From the NCBI GenBank assembly GCA_047638715.1, contig JBLIMK010000007.1, positions 5,113 to 69,112 on the forward strand: a stretch of DNA of 64,000 nt. Direction: 5' to 3'. Of this stretch, positions 26,081-34,822 are shown piece by piece (within the stretch, counting starts at the first letter, position 1; each line of letters begins with the position of its first letter). Both the position numbers and the translations under genes were made by a program. The notes under the pieces are model-generated. The model saw nothing but the letters and a program-made list of their open reading frames with translations. It ran no database searches and was not told where the DNA came from. Origin of the DNA: SHLQ01 sp047638715. Lineage in GTDB: Bacteria; Actinomycetota; Acidimicrobiia; Acidimicrobiales; SHLQ01.

Positions 26081-26583
26081 TCAGCGTACTCCTGGCCGAC
26101 GACCACATATTGGTGCGCTCCAGCCTCGAACGGCTCTTGGAACAGACGGACGAGATCAAAGTCGTGGGTGTTGTCGAAAGCGGCGAAGCTGCTCTTGAAC
26201 TCGATGCCCGACTCGAGCCTGACGTGATCCTCATGGATATTTCGATGCCCGGGCTGAGCGGAATCGAAACGACACGCCAGATTTGCGCAAATCGAAGCGA
26301 CGCTTCCGTGGTCATGTTGACCGCCTCGACCGACCGAACCCAAGTTCTCAACGCACTCGATGCCGGCGCGGTCGGTTACCTCATCAAGGACTCGGACCCC
26401 GCCACGCTCATCGAAGGAGTCCTCGAGGCCGCGAGAGGCAATGCACCGCTCGATCCACGGGCAGCTCGGGCGCTGCTCGACTCGCGATCGAGCTCTACCC
26501 ACACGATGACAGCCCGCGAAACCGAGGAACTGCGGTCCATTGCTGACGGACTTGCCGGCTCGGAAATTCCGAGAAGACAATGA
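26077..26583 (+). CDS. NarL/FixJ response regulator truncated inside the HTH domain
   Basis: 168 aa. The receiver domain is intact, with the acidic pair in LLADDH, the phospho-acceptor Asp in VILMDISMPG, Thr in MLTAS and Lys in YLIKDSD. The LuxR-type HTH begins correctly (TARETEELRSIADGLA) but after GSEIPRRQ the gene stops, where a normal protein continues for about 45 more residues with the recognition helix. The missing part does not appear in other frames. The kinase may be intact, but this regulator should not bind DNA in the usual way. A 62-bp direct repeat starts about 50 bp later, suggesting a rearrangement end point. Confidence 0.7.
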   Translation: MISVLLADDHILVRSSLERLLEQTDEIKVVGVVESGEAALELDARLEPDVILMDISMPGLSGIETTRQICANRSDASVVMLTASTDRTQVLNALDAGAVGYLIKDSDPATLIEGVLEAARGNAPLDPRAARALLDSRSSSTHTMTARETEELRSIADGLAGSEIPRRQ

Positions 26584-26631
26584 AGGCACAGCCAGCATCA
26601 CAACTGACTGACCCGCACATAGATCTCCGTC

Positions 26632-26765
26632 CCCCAGGATCGACCAAAACGAGTTGCCGCCCGCACTCATGGTCTGGTCTTGGGGGCCGGAAATAATCTC
26701 GGTCCCCAGGATCGACCAAAACGAGTTGCCGCCCGCACTCATGGTCTGGTCTTGGGGGCCGGAAA
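26632..26765. repeat. 62-bp perfect direct repeat, two copies, period 72 bp
   Basis: Bases 26632-26693 and 26704-26765 are identical (62 of 62), beginning CCCCAGGATCGACC and ending GGGGGCCGGAAA, with TAATCTCGGT between them. The flank before copy 1 (ATCTCCGT) resembles the spacer, so the duplicated unit is about 72 bp. Each copy has imperfect inverted ends (CCCCAGGATCGACC against GGTCTTGGGG). It lies between the truncated regulator and the end of the convergent kinase gene. Two copies only and no cas genes, so it is not a CRISPR array. Confidence 0.85.
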
Positions 26766-26820
26766 CCTCGCCCCTGATCTGTCGGTCCCTGAGCAGCCGC
26801 GGCGGGATTCGCTACCGAAA

Positions 26821-28104
26821 CTACGCTGAGGCGTCGACGGCTCGTGGGAGCGTGATGGTTACCAGCGCTCCGCCCAGATTACTCGAGTCGATCTCGACCG
26901 ATCCGTTCGCCGCCTCGGCCATCGCCCGAACAATATCGAGGCCGAGCCCCGTCGACCCGCTCGACGAGACGCCGCGGCCCGTGGAGGCCGGATCGATGCC
27001 AGGTCCGCCGTCAGCGACCCAGATCTTCACCGACGATCCGATCGCACCGAACCCGACCTGCATCGACGTGCGTTCCTCAGTGTGGCGAAAGACGTTTTCG
27101 AAAAGGACATCGATTGCCGCTGCGAGCTCGGATTCGGAGACGTGTACCCGCAACCGACCCGAGCTCTGCTGAAACCCCCAGGGACGCCCTTGGTCCTCGG
27201 CCAAGACGCTCCAGAACTCGGCACGCTCGGTCATGACAGCGCCGACTTCGCACCCGGCGCTGTTCGCGAGCGATCCACGCACTTCACCAATCAGCCGGTT
27301 CACTACAGCGGTGACATCATCGAGGTCCCCTCGCAGGCTGCTCGCAAGCTCGGGATCGTCAACATGCTCGAGTCGCATGCGGAGCTTGGTGAGCGGAGTG
27401 CGTAAACGATGAGAGAGTTCGGCGACGAGCTCACGTTCACGTTGGAGCATCGACGAGACTTGAGAGCCCAAGTCGTTGAAGGCGCCCGCCAGTTCGACGA
27501 GTTCACTCGGGCCGTCTGGAACGACCCGCGTGTCGAGAGCACCGTCTCCGAACAGCCGCGCAGCGCTAGCCAGATTGCGGGTCGGCCGAACGATCGACTG
27601 GGCGAGCCGATCAGCAACAACGACTGTGATTCCGACGAGGGCTGCGCCGACTGCAAGCAGCGCAAGCCATGCCGCGGACTGTCCTTGACGGCGAGCCGAG
27701 TCGGGAACAAACACTCGAATTGCCGAGTACTGCCCTGGGCCCGTACTCACGGCCGACACAAGCTCCAACCCGCCGTCCGCTGGACCAATATTCGACCCAC
27801 CCGAAGCAAGCGCTTCTCGAACATTGGCGGACCGGTCGACCTCTGGCCCGATCGTCCACCCCTGGGACGTGATTACGGTGATGTCACCAGCACGTCCGGC
27901 GGAGGTCGCCCGAACGGCTGCTTGGATCTGTTCGGCCGTTCCGGCGATGACGAGGGTAGGAACAATCGATGCGGCTTCAGTACGTGCTACATCGATCGCT
28001 CGATCTTCTGCCGTCCGTCGAACAACGACGCCGAGAGGCACGACAAAAGCGGATACGACAAGCAGCGAAACCGCGACGAAGACGAGGATTAGTCGCCGCC
28101 TCAT
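26821..28104 (-). CDS. sensor histidine kinase with HAMP domain
   Basis: About 427 aa. N-terminal helix LILVFVAVSLLVVSAFVV, an extracellular sensor of about 130 aa, a second helix (AAWLALLAVGAALVGITVVV), a HAMP linker, a HisKA domain with ELSHRLRTPLTKLRMRLEH (phospho-acceptor His) and a HATPase domain with ENVFRHTEE, DGGPGI and GLGLDIV. The ATG at 28104 overlaps the response-regulator stop by 4 bp; the longer in-frame start at 28194 is rejected because it lies inside that gene. It autophosphorylates and passes phosphate to the partner regulator. Confidence 0.9.
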   Translation of the reverse strand: MRRRLILVFVAVSLLVVSAFVVPLGVVVRRTAEDRAIDVARTEAASIVPTLVIAGTAEQIQAAVRATSAGRAGDITVITSQGWTIGPEVDRSANVREALASGGSNIGPADGGLELVSAVSTGPGQYSAIRVFVPDSARRQGQSAAWLALLAVGAALVGITVVVADRLAQSIVRPTRNLASAARLFGDGALDTRVVPDGPSELVELAGAFNDLGSQVSSMLQRERELVAELSHRLRTPLTKLRMRLEHVDDPELASSLRGDLDDVTAVVNRLIGEVRGSLANSAGCEVGAVMTERAEFWSVLAEDQGRPWGFQQSSGRLRVHVSESELAAAIDVLFENVFRHTEERTSMQVGFGAIGSSVKIWVADGGPGIDPASTGRGVSSSGSTGLGLDIVRAMAEAANGSVEIDSSNLGGALVTITLPRAVDASA

Positions 28105-28781
28105 GACGGATCGAGAAACTTCACACCCACGCCCCGAACCGTGTGTATATACCGAGGATTCGCGGCGGTCTCGCCGAGCTTTCGCCGCAGCCACGAGAGG
28201 TGTACGTCGATCGTCTTATCCGCTCCGCCGTAGGGTTCCCGCCAGACCTCGGCGTACAGCTCCTCTCTGGTGACGACCGTTCCTGCGTGAGCGACGAGGT
28301 GGGCGAGAAGATCGAATTCCTTGCGATTGCACACGACTGGTTCACCGTCGAGTTCGACCGTCCGGGCACGCACATCGATGGTCACTCCGCCAACCCGCAT
28401 GACACGTTCGGCTCCGACAGCGATCACCCGGCGAAGCAGCGCTCGAACGCGAGCTTCGAGCTCCGCTCCAGAAAACGGCTTGACTACGTATTCGTCAGCG
28501 CCCGAATTGAGCAACCGAACAATCTCGTTCTCGTCGTCGCGCGCTGTGGCAATTATCACCGGAACGTCCGACACGGCTCGGATCATTCGGAGGAGCTCGC
28601 CTCCGTCCAGGTCCGGAAGCCCGAGATCGAGGATCACGAGGTCTGGGGCAGAGTCGACAATCCCCTTTAACGCGTCCATCGCGGTCGCTGCTGAGCGCAC
28701 GACGTGGCCAGCGTCGGCGAGCGCGCGAACCGCCATTTCACGGATGTGGTAATCGTCCTCAACTACAAATATGGACGCCAT
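28101..28781 (-). CDS. OmpR/PhoB-family response regulator
   Basis: 226 aa. Receiver domain with VVEDDYHIREMA, the phospho-acceptor Asp in LVILDLGLPDLDG, the Thr/Ser switch in IIATARD and Lys in YVVKPF. The C-terminal winged helix has REELYAEVWREPYGGADKTIDVHLSWLRRKLGE and the final RGVGVKFLDPS. It is paired with the downstream kinase (4-bp overlap) and divergent from the Ser/Thr-rich secreted protein, a possible target across the 101-bp intergenic region (inference). Confidence 0.92.
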   Translation of the reverse strand: MASIFVVEDDYHIREMAVRALADAGHVVRSAATAMDALKGIVDSAPDLVILDLGLPDLDGGELLRMIRAVSDVPVIIATARDDENEIVRLLNSGADEYVVKPFSGAELEARVRALLRRVIAVGAERVMRVGGVTIDVRARTVELDGEPVVCNRKEFDLLAHLVAHAGTVVTREELYAEVWREPYGGADKTIDVHLSWLRRKLGETAANPRYIHTVRGVGVKFLDPS

Positions 28782-28882
28782 GAAACAAGACCGTAGCTAT
28801 CTGGGTGGGCGCAGGTAGCTGTTTAGCGGTATTTTAGGGTTGTGTTCAGACGCGAATTTCAACGAGGCGTCACAATTACGTC

Positions 28883-29608
28883 GTGCTAAGGACCTCTGGA
28901 TTCGTCGTGTTGTGGCTCCTTGGTAGTGCCGCGGCCATGGCGGTTGCATGGACTGGTGTCTGTTTGGTGAACGACGAACTGATTCGACCTGCTCCTGCCA
29001 CACAGCAGGAAGCAGCGGTGTTATCTTCGACCGCCACCCGAACGGTGAGCCCAACCCTCAGCACGAGCAGCACGAGCACGACCGGCCCTGTCTCGCCGAC
29101 CACATCGGCGGTCGTCGCTTCATCGAATGGGTCTGAAGACGCCGAGGGTGGCGGAATATCGACGTCCACCGTCAGCCCAGAAACGGCTACGACGCTAACT
29201 TCTGCGCTAGCAAGAACCGCTTCACCCCGTACGTCCTCATCCTCGACCTCACAAGCACCGGCGACCACGAATCCTGCAAAGACGACGACCACCGCTCCCT
29301 CGACCTCACAAGCACCGGCGACCACGAATCCTGCAAAGACGACGACCACCACCCCGCCTCCGACGACCACAACCAAAGCTCCGGCACAGGTGCTCACATT
29401 CAACTTGGTAGGCGGATCCACGGCGATCAGTTTCTCGTCGAGCGCGACTACGGTGCTCTGGGCAAATCCAAAGGACGGCTTCGAAGTACGTGTCGAACAA
29501 GGTCCCAACGCAGAGGTCGAGTTCCGCGCTGACGACCATCGGTCACGCATCGAGGCGTGGTGGGCGGGTCAGCCAGCACACCAAATTCGCGAGGACGCAG
29601 ACAACTAG
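28883..29608 (+). CDS. Thr/Ser/Pro-rich secreted or anchored protein
   Basis: 241 aa from a GTG. A hydrophobic N-terminal segment (FVVLWLLGSAAAMAVAWTGVCLV) acts as a signal peptide or anchor. Residues about 40-168 are low-complexity Thr/Ser/Pro/Ala, including two copies of TSQAPATTNPAKTTTT, followed by a folded-looking C-terminal region of about 70 aa (VLTFNLVGGSTAISFSS to AWWAGQPAHQIRED). The linker looks like a cell-wall spacer or a target for O-glycosylation. No family recognised. It is divergent from the OmpR-type regulator. Confidence 0.65.
   Translation: MLRTSGFVVLWLLGSAAAMAVAWTGVCLVNDELIRPAPATQQEAAVLSSTATRTVSPTLSTSSTSTTGPVSPTTSAVVASSNGSEDAEGGGISTSTVSPETATTLTSALARTASPRTSSSSTSQAPATTNPAKTTTTAPSTSQAPATTNPAKTTTTTPPPTTTTKAPAQVLTFNLVGGSTAISFSSSATTVLWANPKDGFEVRVEQGPNAEVEFRADDHRSRIEAWWAGQPAHQIREDADN
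29241..29350 (+). repeat. 53-bp in-frame tandem duplication within the Thr-rich linker
   Basis: Bases 29241-29293 and 29298-29350 are identical over 53 bp with a period of 57 bp (19 codons), so the reading frame is kept. The perfect match at the third codon positions points to a recent duplication that lengthens the linker by one unit. Confidence 0.85.
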
Positions 29609-29624
29609 GCAATAGCGTGCCGTC

Positions 29625-30509
29625 GTGGAGCTGAACAATAATATTCGTGGCGCGGGGTGGATGACCTTGGGCTCAGCTGGATACGTCATCAACGACGCGT
29701 TTATCAAGATTGCGGCCGAGGACCTTCCGCTCTTCGAAGCGATCTTCATTCGAGGCATGTTCATCGCCGTGCTGCTGTTCGTTATCGCGGTCCGTCGAGG
29801 TCAGCTCGCTAACGTTCGCGAACATCTGGATCGCCACGTTGCGCTCAGAGTCACGATGGAGGCGATCGGCACGGCCTTCTATCTCAGTGCCCTCACTCGG
29901 TTACCAATCGCGGGGTTGGTCGCAGTAATTCAGATCGTGCCGCTGATCGTCACGTTCATCGCGGCCCGGCTTTTGCACGAAGCGGTCAGTTGGCATCGAG
30001 TTCTGAGCGTCGTGATTGGATTCGTCGGCGTTCTCCTCGTCGTGAGGCCGGGCTCGAGCGACTTCAACCCATGGTTTCTCGCGGGGCTCGCGGTGGTGAT
30101 CACGATAGTGGTTCGCGAGATGGCAACGAAACGTATTTCGACCGAACTACCAACGATGGTGATCTCGATCTGTACAGCACTGGCCATTGCGTCGATGGGC
30201 TTGTTGGGCTCGATCGTCGAAGGTTGGGATCGCCCATCGGCTGAACAGACCATCCAACTCGGCGCTGCGGCAGCGTTCCTTTCAGTCGGGTATATCGCCA
30301 GCGTGATCACGATACGAGTCGGGGATCTCAGCTTCAGCGCACCGTTCCGCTACACGGTCCTCATATTCGCGTTGGTCATCCAGATCGTGGTGTTCCAAGA
30401 CGTGCCAGATGCTCTGACCTTCGTCGGAACCGGAATCATCGCGGCTGCCGGGCTGTATGCATTCAGCAAGGAACAACGGATCCGCACGGTGAAGGCCCGG
30501 CCGAGCTAA
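29625..30509 (+). CDS. EamA/DMT-family transporter
   Basis: 294 aa with ten predicted helices in two EamA halves (GWMTLGSAGYVINDAFIKIA; VLSVVIGFVGVLLVVRPG; the last helix includes IIAAAGLYAF). It is the second DMT carrier of the window and is not closely similar in sequence to the one at 17623. The start is GTG 16 bases after the preceding gene's stop. The exported solute cannot be predicted. Confidence 0.85.
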   Translation: MELNNNIRGAGWMTLGSAGYVINDAFIKIAAEDLPLFEAIFIRGMFIAVLLFVIAVRRGQLANVREHLDRHVALRVTMEAIGTAFYLSALTRLPIAGLVAVIQIVPLIVTFIAARLLHEAVSWHRVLSVVIGFVGVLLVVRPGSSDFNPWFLAGLAVVITIVVREMATKRISTELPTMVISICTALAIASMGLLGSIVEGWDRPSAEQTIQLGAAAAFLSVGYIASVITIRVGDLSFSAPFRYTVLIFALVIQIVVFQDVPDALTFVGTGIIAAAGLYAFSKEQRIRTVKARPS

Positions 30510-30558
30510 CTCGGGCGGGCGCTCCCAAATCTTGTGCCCCGAAGTAGATGTGGCAGGT

Positions 30559-30605
30559 GCAACAGTCTGTTGCATAACATTAAGACTTCTGCGACAGTGT
30601 GTCGC
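30559..30605 (+). promoter_or_regulatory. two identical-class 15-bp operators in front of the MFS gene
   Basis: GCAACAGTCTGTTGC (30559-30573) and GCGACAGTGTGTCGC (30591-30605) are both perfect palindromes with a 3-base centre and fit one consensus, GCRACAGTSTGTYGC. Their centres are 32 bp apart, about three helical turns, so two dimers would bind the same face of DNA. A -10-like TAACAT lies between them, and the second site abuts the GTG start codon. The natural candidate ligand-responsive repressor is the TetR protein encoded at 32144. Confidence 0.7.
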
Positions 30606-32147
30606 GTGACCAAAGCAACAGAAATAACGCACGCTCACCCGCAGCGCTGGAAGATCCTCGCGATTCTCAACCTGTCGCTCGTACTGATCGTGGCTAGCGT
30701 CAGCTCACTCAACCTCGCCATTCCCTCGATCCAACGAGCGCTCAACGCGACCGCATCTGAACTCGTATGGATCAACGCGGCGTACGCACTCGTGTTCGCC
30801 GGCCTCCTATTGCCGGCCGGTGCGTTGGGTGATCGATATGGTCGCAAGCGAGCACTCGTCGGAGGCCTCACGATCTTCTTGGTCTCTGCGCTGATCGCCA
30901 CGTTGAGCGAGAACGCCACACAACTCATCGTGCTGCGCGGTGCTATGGGAATTGGTGCTGCTTTGACGATGCCGGCCACCCTCTCGATTATCACGGTTGT
31001 GTTTCCACGAGAGGAGCGTGCTAAGGCGATTGCGATCTGGTCCGGATTCGCCGGTGCCGGCGGCGCCCTCGGGATCCTTGCGAGCGGCTTTCTGCTGGAA
31101 TCCTTCAAGTGGAGTTCGGTCTTCTTTATCAACGTCCCGATCGCAGCGTTGGCAATCATCCTCGTCATCGCGATGGTGCCGAACTCCAAGGACCCACAAG
31201 AACGTCCGCTCGATCCGGCTGGAAGCCTGCTGTCAATCGTGGGACTTGTCGCGTTCGTCTACGGCTTGATTCAGGGTCCTGAGTTTGGATGGACCGATCC
31301 GATCGTCCTCGGGGCGTTCGCCGTCAGCATCCTCGCGATGTTCACGTGGGTCCGCGTGGGGCTCGCTCATCATGATCCACTGCTCGACCCCCGACTCTTT
31401 CGAATCCCCAAATTTCGAATGGGCAGCTTCACTATCACCAGCGCATTCCTCGTGATGTTCGGGATGTTCTTCGTGCTGACGCAATACCTGCAATTCGCCC
31501 TCGGGTACACCCCACTCGAGGCCGCGATCCGAACCCTTCCCTTCGCTCCAGCGATGATTCTCATCGCTCCACGCGGCCCGGCTCTCGCAGCGAAGATCGG
31601 CGCCGGGAAAACCATGGCGCTCGGCATGCTCACATCGACTGCCGGGTTGTTCGCGTTTGGATTTATGACCGTTTCCACGCCGTATCTCCCGATCGGCATC
31701 GCGCTCGTCGTCGCCGCTGGCGGACTGGCCCTCGTTTTCCCAACCGCGACTGAGTCGATCGTGTCGTCCCTCCCGCAGAACAAGGCTGGTGTTGCATCAG
31801 CAATGAACGATGCAACGCGTGAAGTCGGCGGAGCGATCGGTATCGCCCTCCTCGGAACCTTGTTGTCCTCGGGCTACCGCTCGGGCCTTGGCAACTCTGC
31901 CAGCGACCTCCCCCCTGAGGCTGCCGATGTCTTCCAGGACAACGTCGGAGCCGCACTCGCCGTAGCTGAACAGCTCCCGAACGGCGAGGCCCTTGCAGCC
32001 GTTGCGCGCGATGCATTCGTCGACGGAATGCAGCTGGCCATGTGGGCAGGCGCCGCCGTGATGCTCATAAGCTCAGTCATCGTGTTCCGACTCTTTCCAC
32101 GAGAAGAAACTCCCGCGATCGAATCGCTCGTCGAAGAGGTTGTATGA
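30606..32147 (+). CDS. MFS drug-efflux transporter, DHA2 (EmrB/QacA) type
   Basis: About 513 aa with fourteen hydrophobic helices. Motif A is GALGDRYGRKRALVGG after helix 2. The motif-C-like segment GFAGAGGALGILASGFLLESFKWSSVFFINVPIA is typical of 14-helix DHA2 antiporters that export drugs with proton uptake. The GTG at 30606 (VTKATEITHAHPQRW) is preferred, because upstream in-frame codons carry the operators. Its stop overlaps the TetR ATG (ATGA), giving a coupled efflux/repressor operon. Confidence 0.9.
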   Translation: MTKATEITHAHPQRWKILAILNLSLVLIVASVSSLNLAIPSIQRALNATASELVWINAAYALVFAGLLLPAGALGDRYGRKRALVGGLTIFLVSALIATLSENATQLIVLRGAMGIGAALTMPATLSIITVVFPREERAKAIAIWSGFAGAGGALGILASGFLLESFKWSSVFFINVPIAALAIILVIAMVPNSKDPQERPLDPAGSLLSIVGLVAFVYGLIQGPEFGWTDPIVLGAFAVSILAMFTWVRVGLAHHDPLLDPRLFRIPKFRMGSFTITSAFLVMFGMFFVLTQYLQFALGYTPLEAAIRTLPFAPAMILIAPRGPALAAKIGAGKTMALGMLTSTAGLFAFGFMTVSTPYLPIGIALVVAAGGLALVFPTATESIVSSLPQNKAGVASAMNDATREVGGAIGIALLGTLLSSGYRSGLGNSASDLPPEAADVFQDNVGAALAVAEQLPNGEALAAVARDAFVDGMQLAMWAGAAVMLISSVIVFRLFPREETPAIESLVEEVV

Positions 32148-32695
32148 CGGAGGACGCCCGCACGGCCCGTACCCGCGCTGTTGTCCTCGATGCGACCGCC
32201 GACCTGCTTCTCAACGTCGGTTGCGAGCGGTTGACCATCGACGAGATCGCCGCGAAAAGCGGTGTCGCACGTTCGACGATCTACCGCAACTGGGGCGACA
32301 AGTCGGCCTTGGTCGTGGACGCCGTCGACTGCATTGCCGGAATGCCCCCGCCCCCTGATACAGGCACTTTGGCAGGCGATCTCACCGTGGTCGCCGATCG
32401 ACTGGCACACAACCTGTCCGACGGCATGCTCGGGAAGCTCCTGCCATCGCTGGTCAGCGCCGCCTCGTGCGACGACGAGCTAATGGCGCGCTTGCAAGGG
32501 ATGTCGCATGCGCGTTTCGAACTCACCCGGACCATCTTTGAGCGAGCGATCGTTCGCGGCGAAATCGGCAATGCCGATGTCCAGGGGCGCGCCGAACGAT
32601 TCATCGCTCCGTTTTTCGCCCGACACCTACTCCATGGGTGGCCACTCGATCAGACCTTCCAGGAGAGGCAGATCGCGGCAGCAACTACTCCGTAG
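32144..32695 (+). CDS. TetR-family transcriptional repressor
   Basis: About 183 aa. N-terminal HTH with VVLDATADLLLNVGCERLTIDEIAAKSGVARSTIYRNWGDKSALVVDAV, the standard TetR DNA-binding domain, followed by a helical ligand and dimer domain with KLLPSLVSAASCDDEL and FIAPFFARHLLHG. The ATG at 32144 overlaps the efflux-pump stop by 4 bp. It most likely represses this operon through the two palindromes before the MFS gene (inference from context). Confidence 0.9.
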   Translation: MTEDARTARTRAVVLDATADLLLNVGCERLTIDEIAAKSGVARSTIYRNWGDKSALVVDAVDCIAGMPPPPDTGTLAGDLTVVADRLAHNLSDGMLGKLLPSLVSAASCDDELMARLQGMSHARFELTRTIFERAIVRGEIGNADVQGRAERFIAPFFARHLLHGWPLDQTFQERQIAAATTP

Positions 32696-32725
32696 ATCTA
32701 GGCCCGAGATCGCGTCGCGTCTATC

Positions 32726-34822
32726 GTGAATGACGTGTCGACCGAAGAACCAATCGAAAGCGCCATCGCAAATTGGCGTGCGGCTCGATCGACCGAGCAA
32801 CTGCAGCGACAGTTCAGCGACCCCGACTTCGATGACTCCAACTGGCCACCGATCGACGTTCCGTCGCACTGGCAAACACACGACTCGTTTCGCGACTTTG
32901 ATGGAACGCTTCTCTACCGTGCAGACCTGACCGTGCCGACCTTGCAACCCGGCCAGCGACGCTGGCTTTGTTTCAATGGCCTCTGTTACGCAGGCGACGT
33001 GTTTCTCGACGGCGCCTACGTAGGCCAGACCGAGGGGTACTTCACTCACCACCGTTTCGAAATCACCGACCTCGTCGCGAAAGCCGGGCGTTCGATTCTC
33101 GCTGTTGAGGTCGCGGCTTCCCGGATGACCGACCCGGCACAGAAGCGCAATCTCACGGGCTGGTTCACCGAAGGGCCGGGCCTTCCCCGCGACTGGAACC
33201 CCGCGGGCATTTGGCGTCCTGTCGTCTTGGTAGACACCGGGCCGGTCGCGATTCGTCACTTCCGCGCATTGTGTATCGAAGCCGACGCCGCACATGCGGT
33301 GATCGGGCTTCGAGCGGTGTTGCTCGCGGCCGAACCTTGCGAGGTGACTCTGACCACCGAGGTCGCTGGCGTCGTCGACGTCACGACCCATACGGTCGCG
33401 TCCGGAGAAAACCGAGTCGAGTGGCAGATACACGTCGACAACCCCGAGCTGTGGTGGCCCACGGGAATGGGTGACCAACCGCTGTTCGACCTCGAGGTCA
33501 CGGCGCGAACAAGCGAGAGGAAAGTCACCGATCGCAAGCAGCGTCGCATCGGCTTTCGATCGACGGCTATGGGCGACCTCATACTCCGGATCAACAACCG
33601 TAGAACTTTTCTCCGTGGCGTCAACCTTGCGCCACTAACCGTCAACCTGTCCGCGATGCCCGACGAGGCGATTCGAGCTGAGGTCGAGTCGATTCGCGAC
33701 GCAGGCTTCAACATGGTGCGGATTCGGAGCCACGTCACGCGACACGAGTTCATCGATGTATGTGATGAACTCGGGATTCTCGTCTGGCAAGACCTCCCAC
33801 TCAGCGGCTCGTATGCGCGAAGCGTCACCAGCGCTGCCGAGCAACAAACACGCGACATGATCGACTTGTTGTCCCACCATCCCTCGATCGTGATCTGGGG
33901 CGGTCACATGCGGCCGCACACCAGTCAGCCCCGATACACCGCGGCCCCCGATCTTCGACAGCAACAAATCCCGAGCTGGAACAGATCGATCCTCGACCGG
34001 GCGATCAAGCGGGCCTTTCAGCGCGACGATCCAACACGACCGATTATCGCCCACTCCGATGTTGCCCCGCACGTACCGCATCTGTCGGGCAGCGATCTGG
34101 GGTTGTACTTCGGCTGGTTCGATGGAGAAGCGGCTGACATTGCCGAGTACGCCGCAACCATCCCTCGCCTCGTGCGTTTTGTTTCGGACATGGGGGCGCA
34201 GGCATTGCCCCTGAATATCGACGGCGACCTCGAGGCACTCCTCGACGTACACGGATCCGAGCCGGACGCACTTCGAGCGGTCATCCCGCCGGGCACATAT
34301 CCAGATGTCGCGTCGTGGATCGACGCTATGCGAACGCATCAGGCCGACGTTCTCAAGACCACGATCGAATCGCTTCGAGTCCTGAAGTATCAGCCCACCG
34401 GCGGCTTCTGTGCTGGGGTGTGGCGAGGTGCCGGGCCAGGTCTGAGCCGCGCGCTGAACGATGCCGACGGTACTCCTCGCCCAGCGCTTGCGGCAGTCAA
34501 GATGGCGCTCCAACCGCTGCTCCCGGTGTTGTACCCAGCGGCATCCACGCTGCCGGCTCGCTCGACCGCGCGACTCGGGCTGTACTTGTGCAACGACGGC
34601 ATCGCCGCTGCCGAGGTAGAAGCCGTTGTGACGATCGTGGACGAGCGAGGTACCGCCACGCGCCGTTGGAAAGGTCAGGTCCCCGGTGACGACGTGCAAT
34701 TCATCGACGACGTCTTGATCCGCGGTGGCCGAATCGGGAGCGAGATGTCCGTCGAGCTCCAAATCCTGGATCGCGACGGACACCCACTCTCGACCAATCG
34801 ATACGTCTTTGCGGCGAGCTAG
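32726..34822 (+). CDS. glycoside hydrolase family 2-like protein with altered catalytic residues
   Basis: 698 aa from a GTG. It has the GH2 sequence of domains: an N-terminal jelly roll (LYRADLTVP, GDVFLDGAYVGQTEGYFTHHRFEITDLV), an Ig-like domain (DNPELWWPTGMGDQPLFDLEV), and a TIM barrel (NNRRTFLRGVNLAPL, DAGFNMVRIRSHVTRHEFIDVCDELGILVWQDLP). The acid/base region, WxGNNE in beta-mannosidases, reads WGGHMR at residues 391-396, and the nucleophile region SEFG reads SDMG at 487-490. Both catalytic glutamates therefore appear lost. No signal peptide is seen. It may be a carbohydrate-binding pseudoenzyme or have a changed mechanism. Confidence 0.75.
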   Translation: MNDVSTEEPIESAIANWRAARSTEQLQRQFSDPDFDDSNWPPIDVPSHWQTHDSFRDFDGTLLYRADLTVPTLQPGQRRWLCFNGLCYAGDVFLDGAYVGQTEGYFTHHRFEITDLVAKAGRSILAVEVAASRMTDPAQKRNLTGWFTEGPGLPRDWNPAGIWRPVVLVDTGPVAIRHFRALCIEADAAHAVIGLRAVLLAAEPCEVTLTTEVAGVVDVTTHTVASGENRVEWQIHVDNPELWWPTGMGDQPLFDLEVTARTSERKVTDRKQRRIGFRSTAMGDLILRINNRRTFLRGVNLAPLTVNLSAMPDEAIRAEVESIRDAGFNMVRIRSHVTRHEFIDVCDELGILVWQDLPLSGSYARSVTSAAEQQTRDMIDLLSHHPSIVIWGGHMRPHTSQPRYTAAPDLRQQQIPSWNRSILDRAIKRAFQRDDPTRPIIAHSDVAPHVPHLSGSDLGLYFGWFDGEAADIAEYAATIPRLVRFVSDMGAQALPLNIDGDLEALLDVHGSEPDALRAVIPPGTYPDVASWIDAMRTHQADVLKTTIESLRVLKYQPTGGFCAGVWRGAGPGLSRALNDADGTPRPALAAVKMALQPLLPVLYPAASTLPARSTARLGLYLCNDGIAAAEVEAVVTIVDERGTATRRWKGQVPGDDVQFIDDVLIRGGRIGSEMSVELQILDRDGHPLSTNRYVFAAS

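Noticed and set aside
25693..26742. 349-aa minus-strand frame containing two copies of MSAGGNSFWSILG
   Set aside because: The repeated peptide is only the translation of the 62-bp DNA repeat; the rest is antisense to kinase and regulator genes.
26632..26765. CRISPR array
   Set aside because: Only two 62-bp copies with a 10-bp spacer, no cas genes; units far too long and spacer too short.
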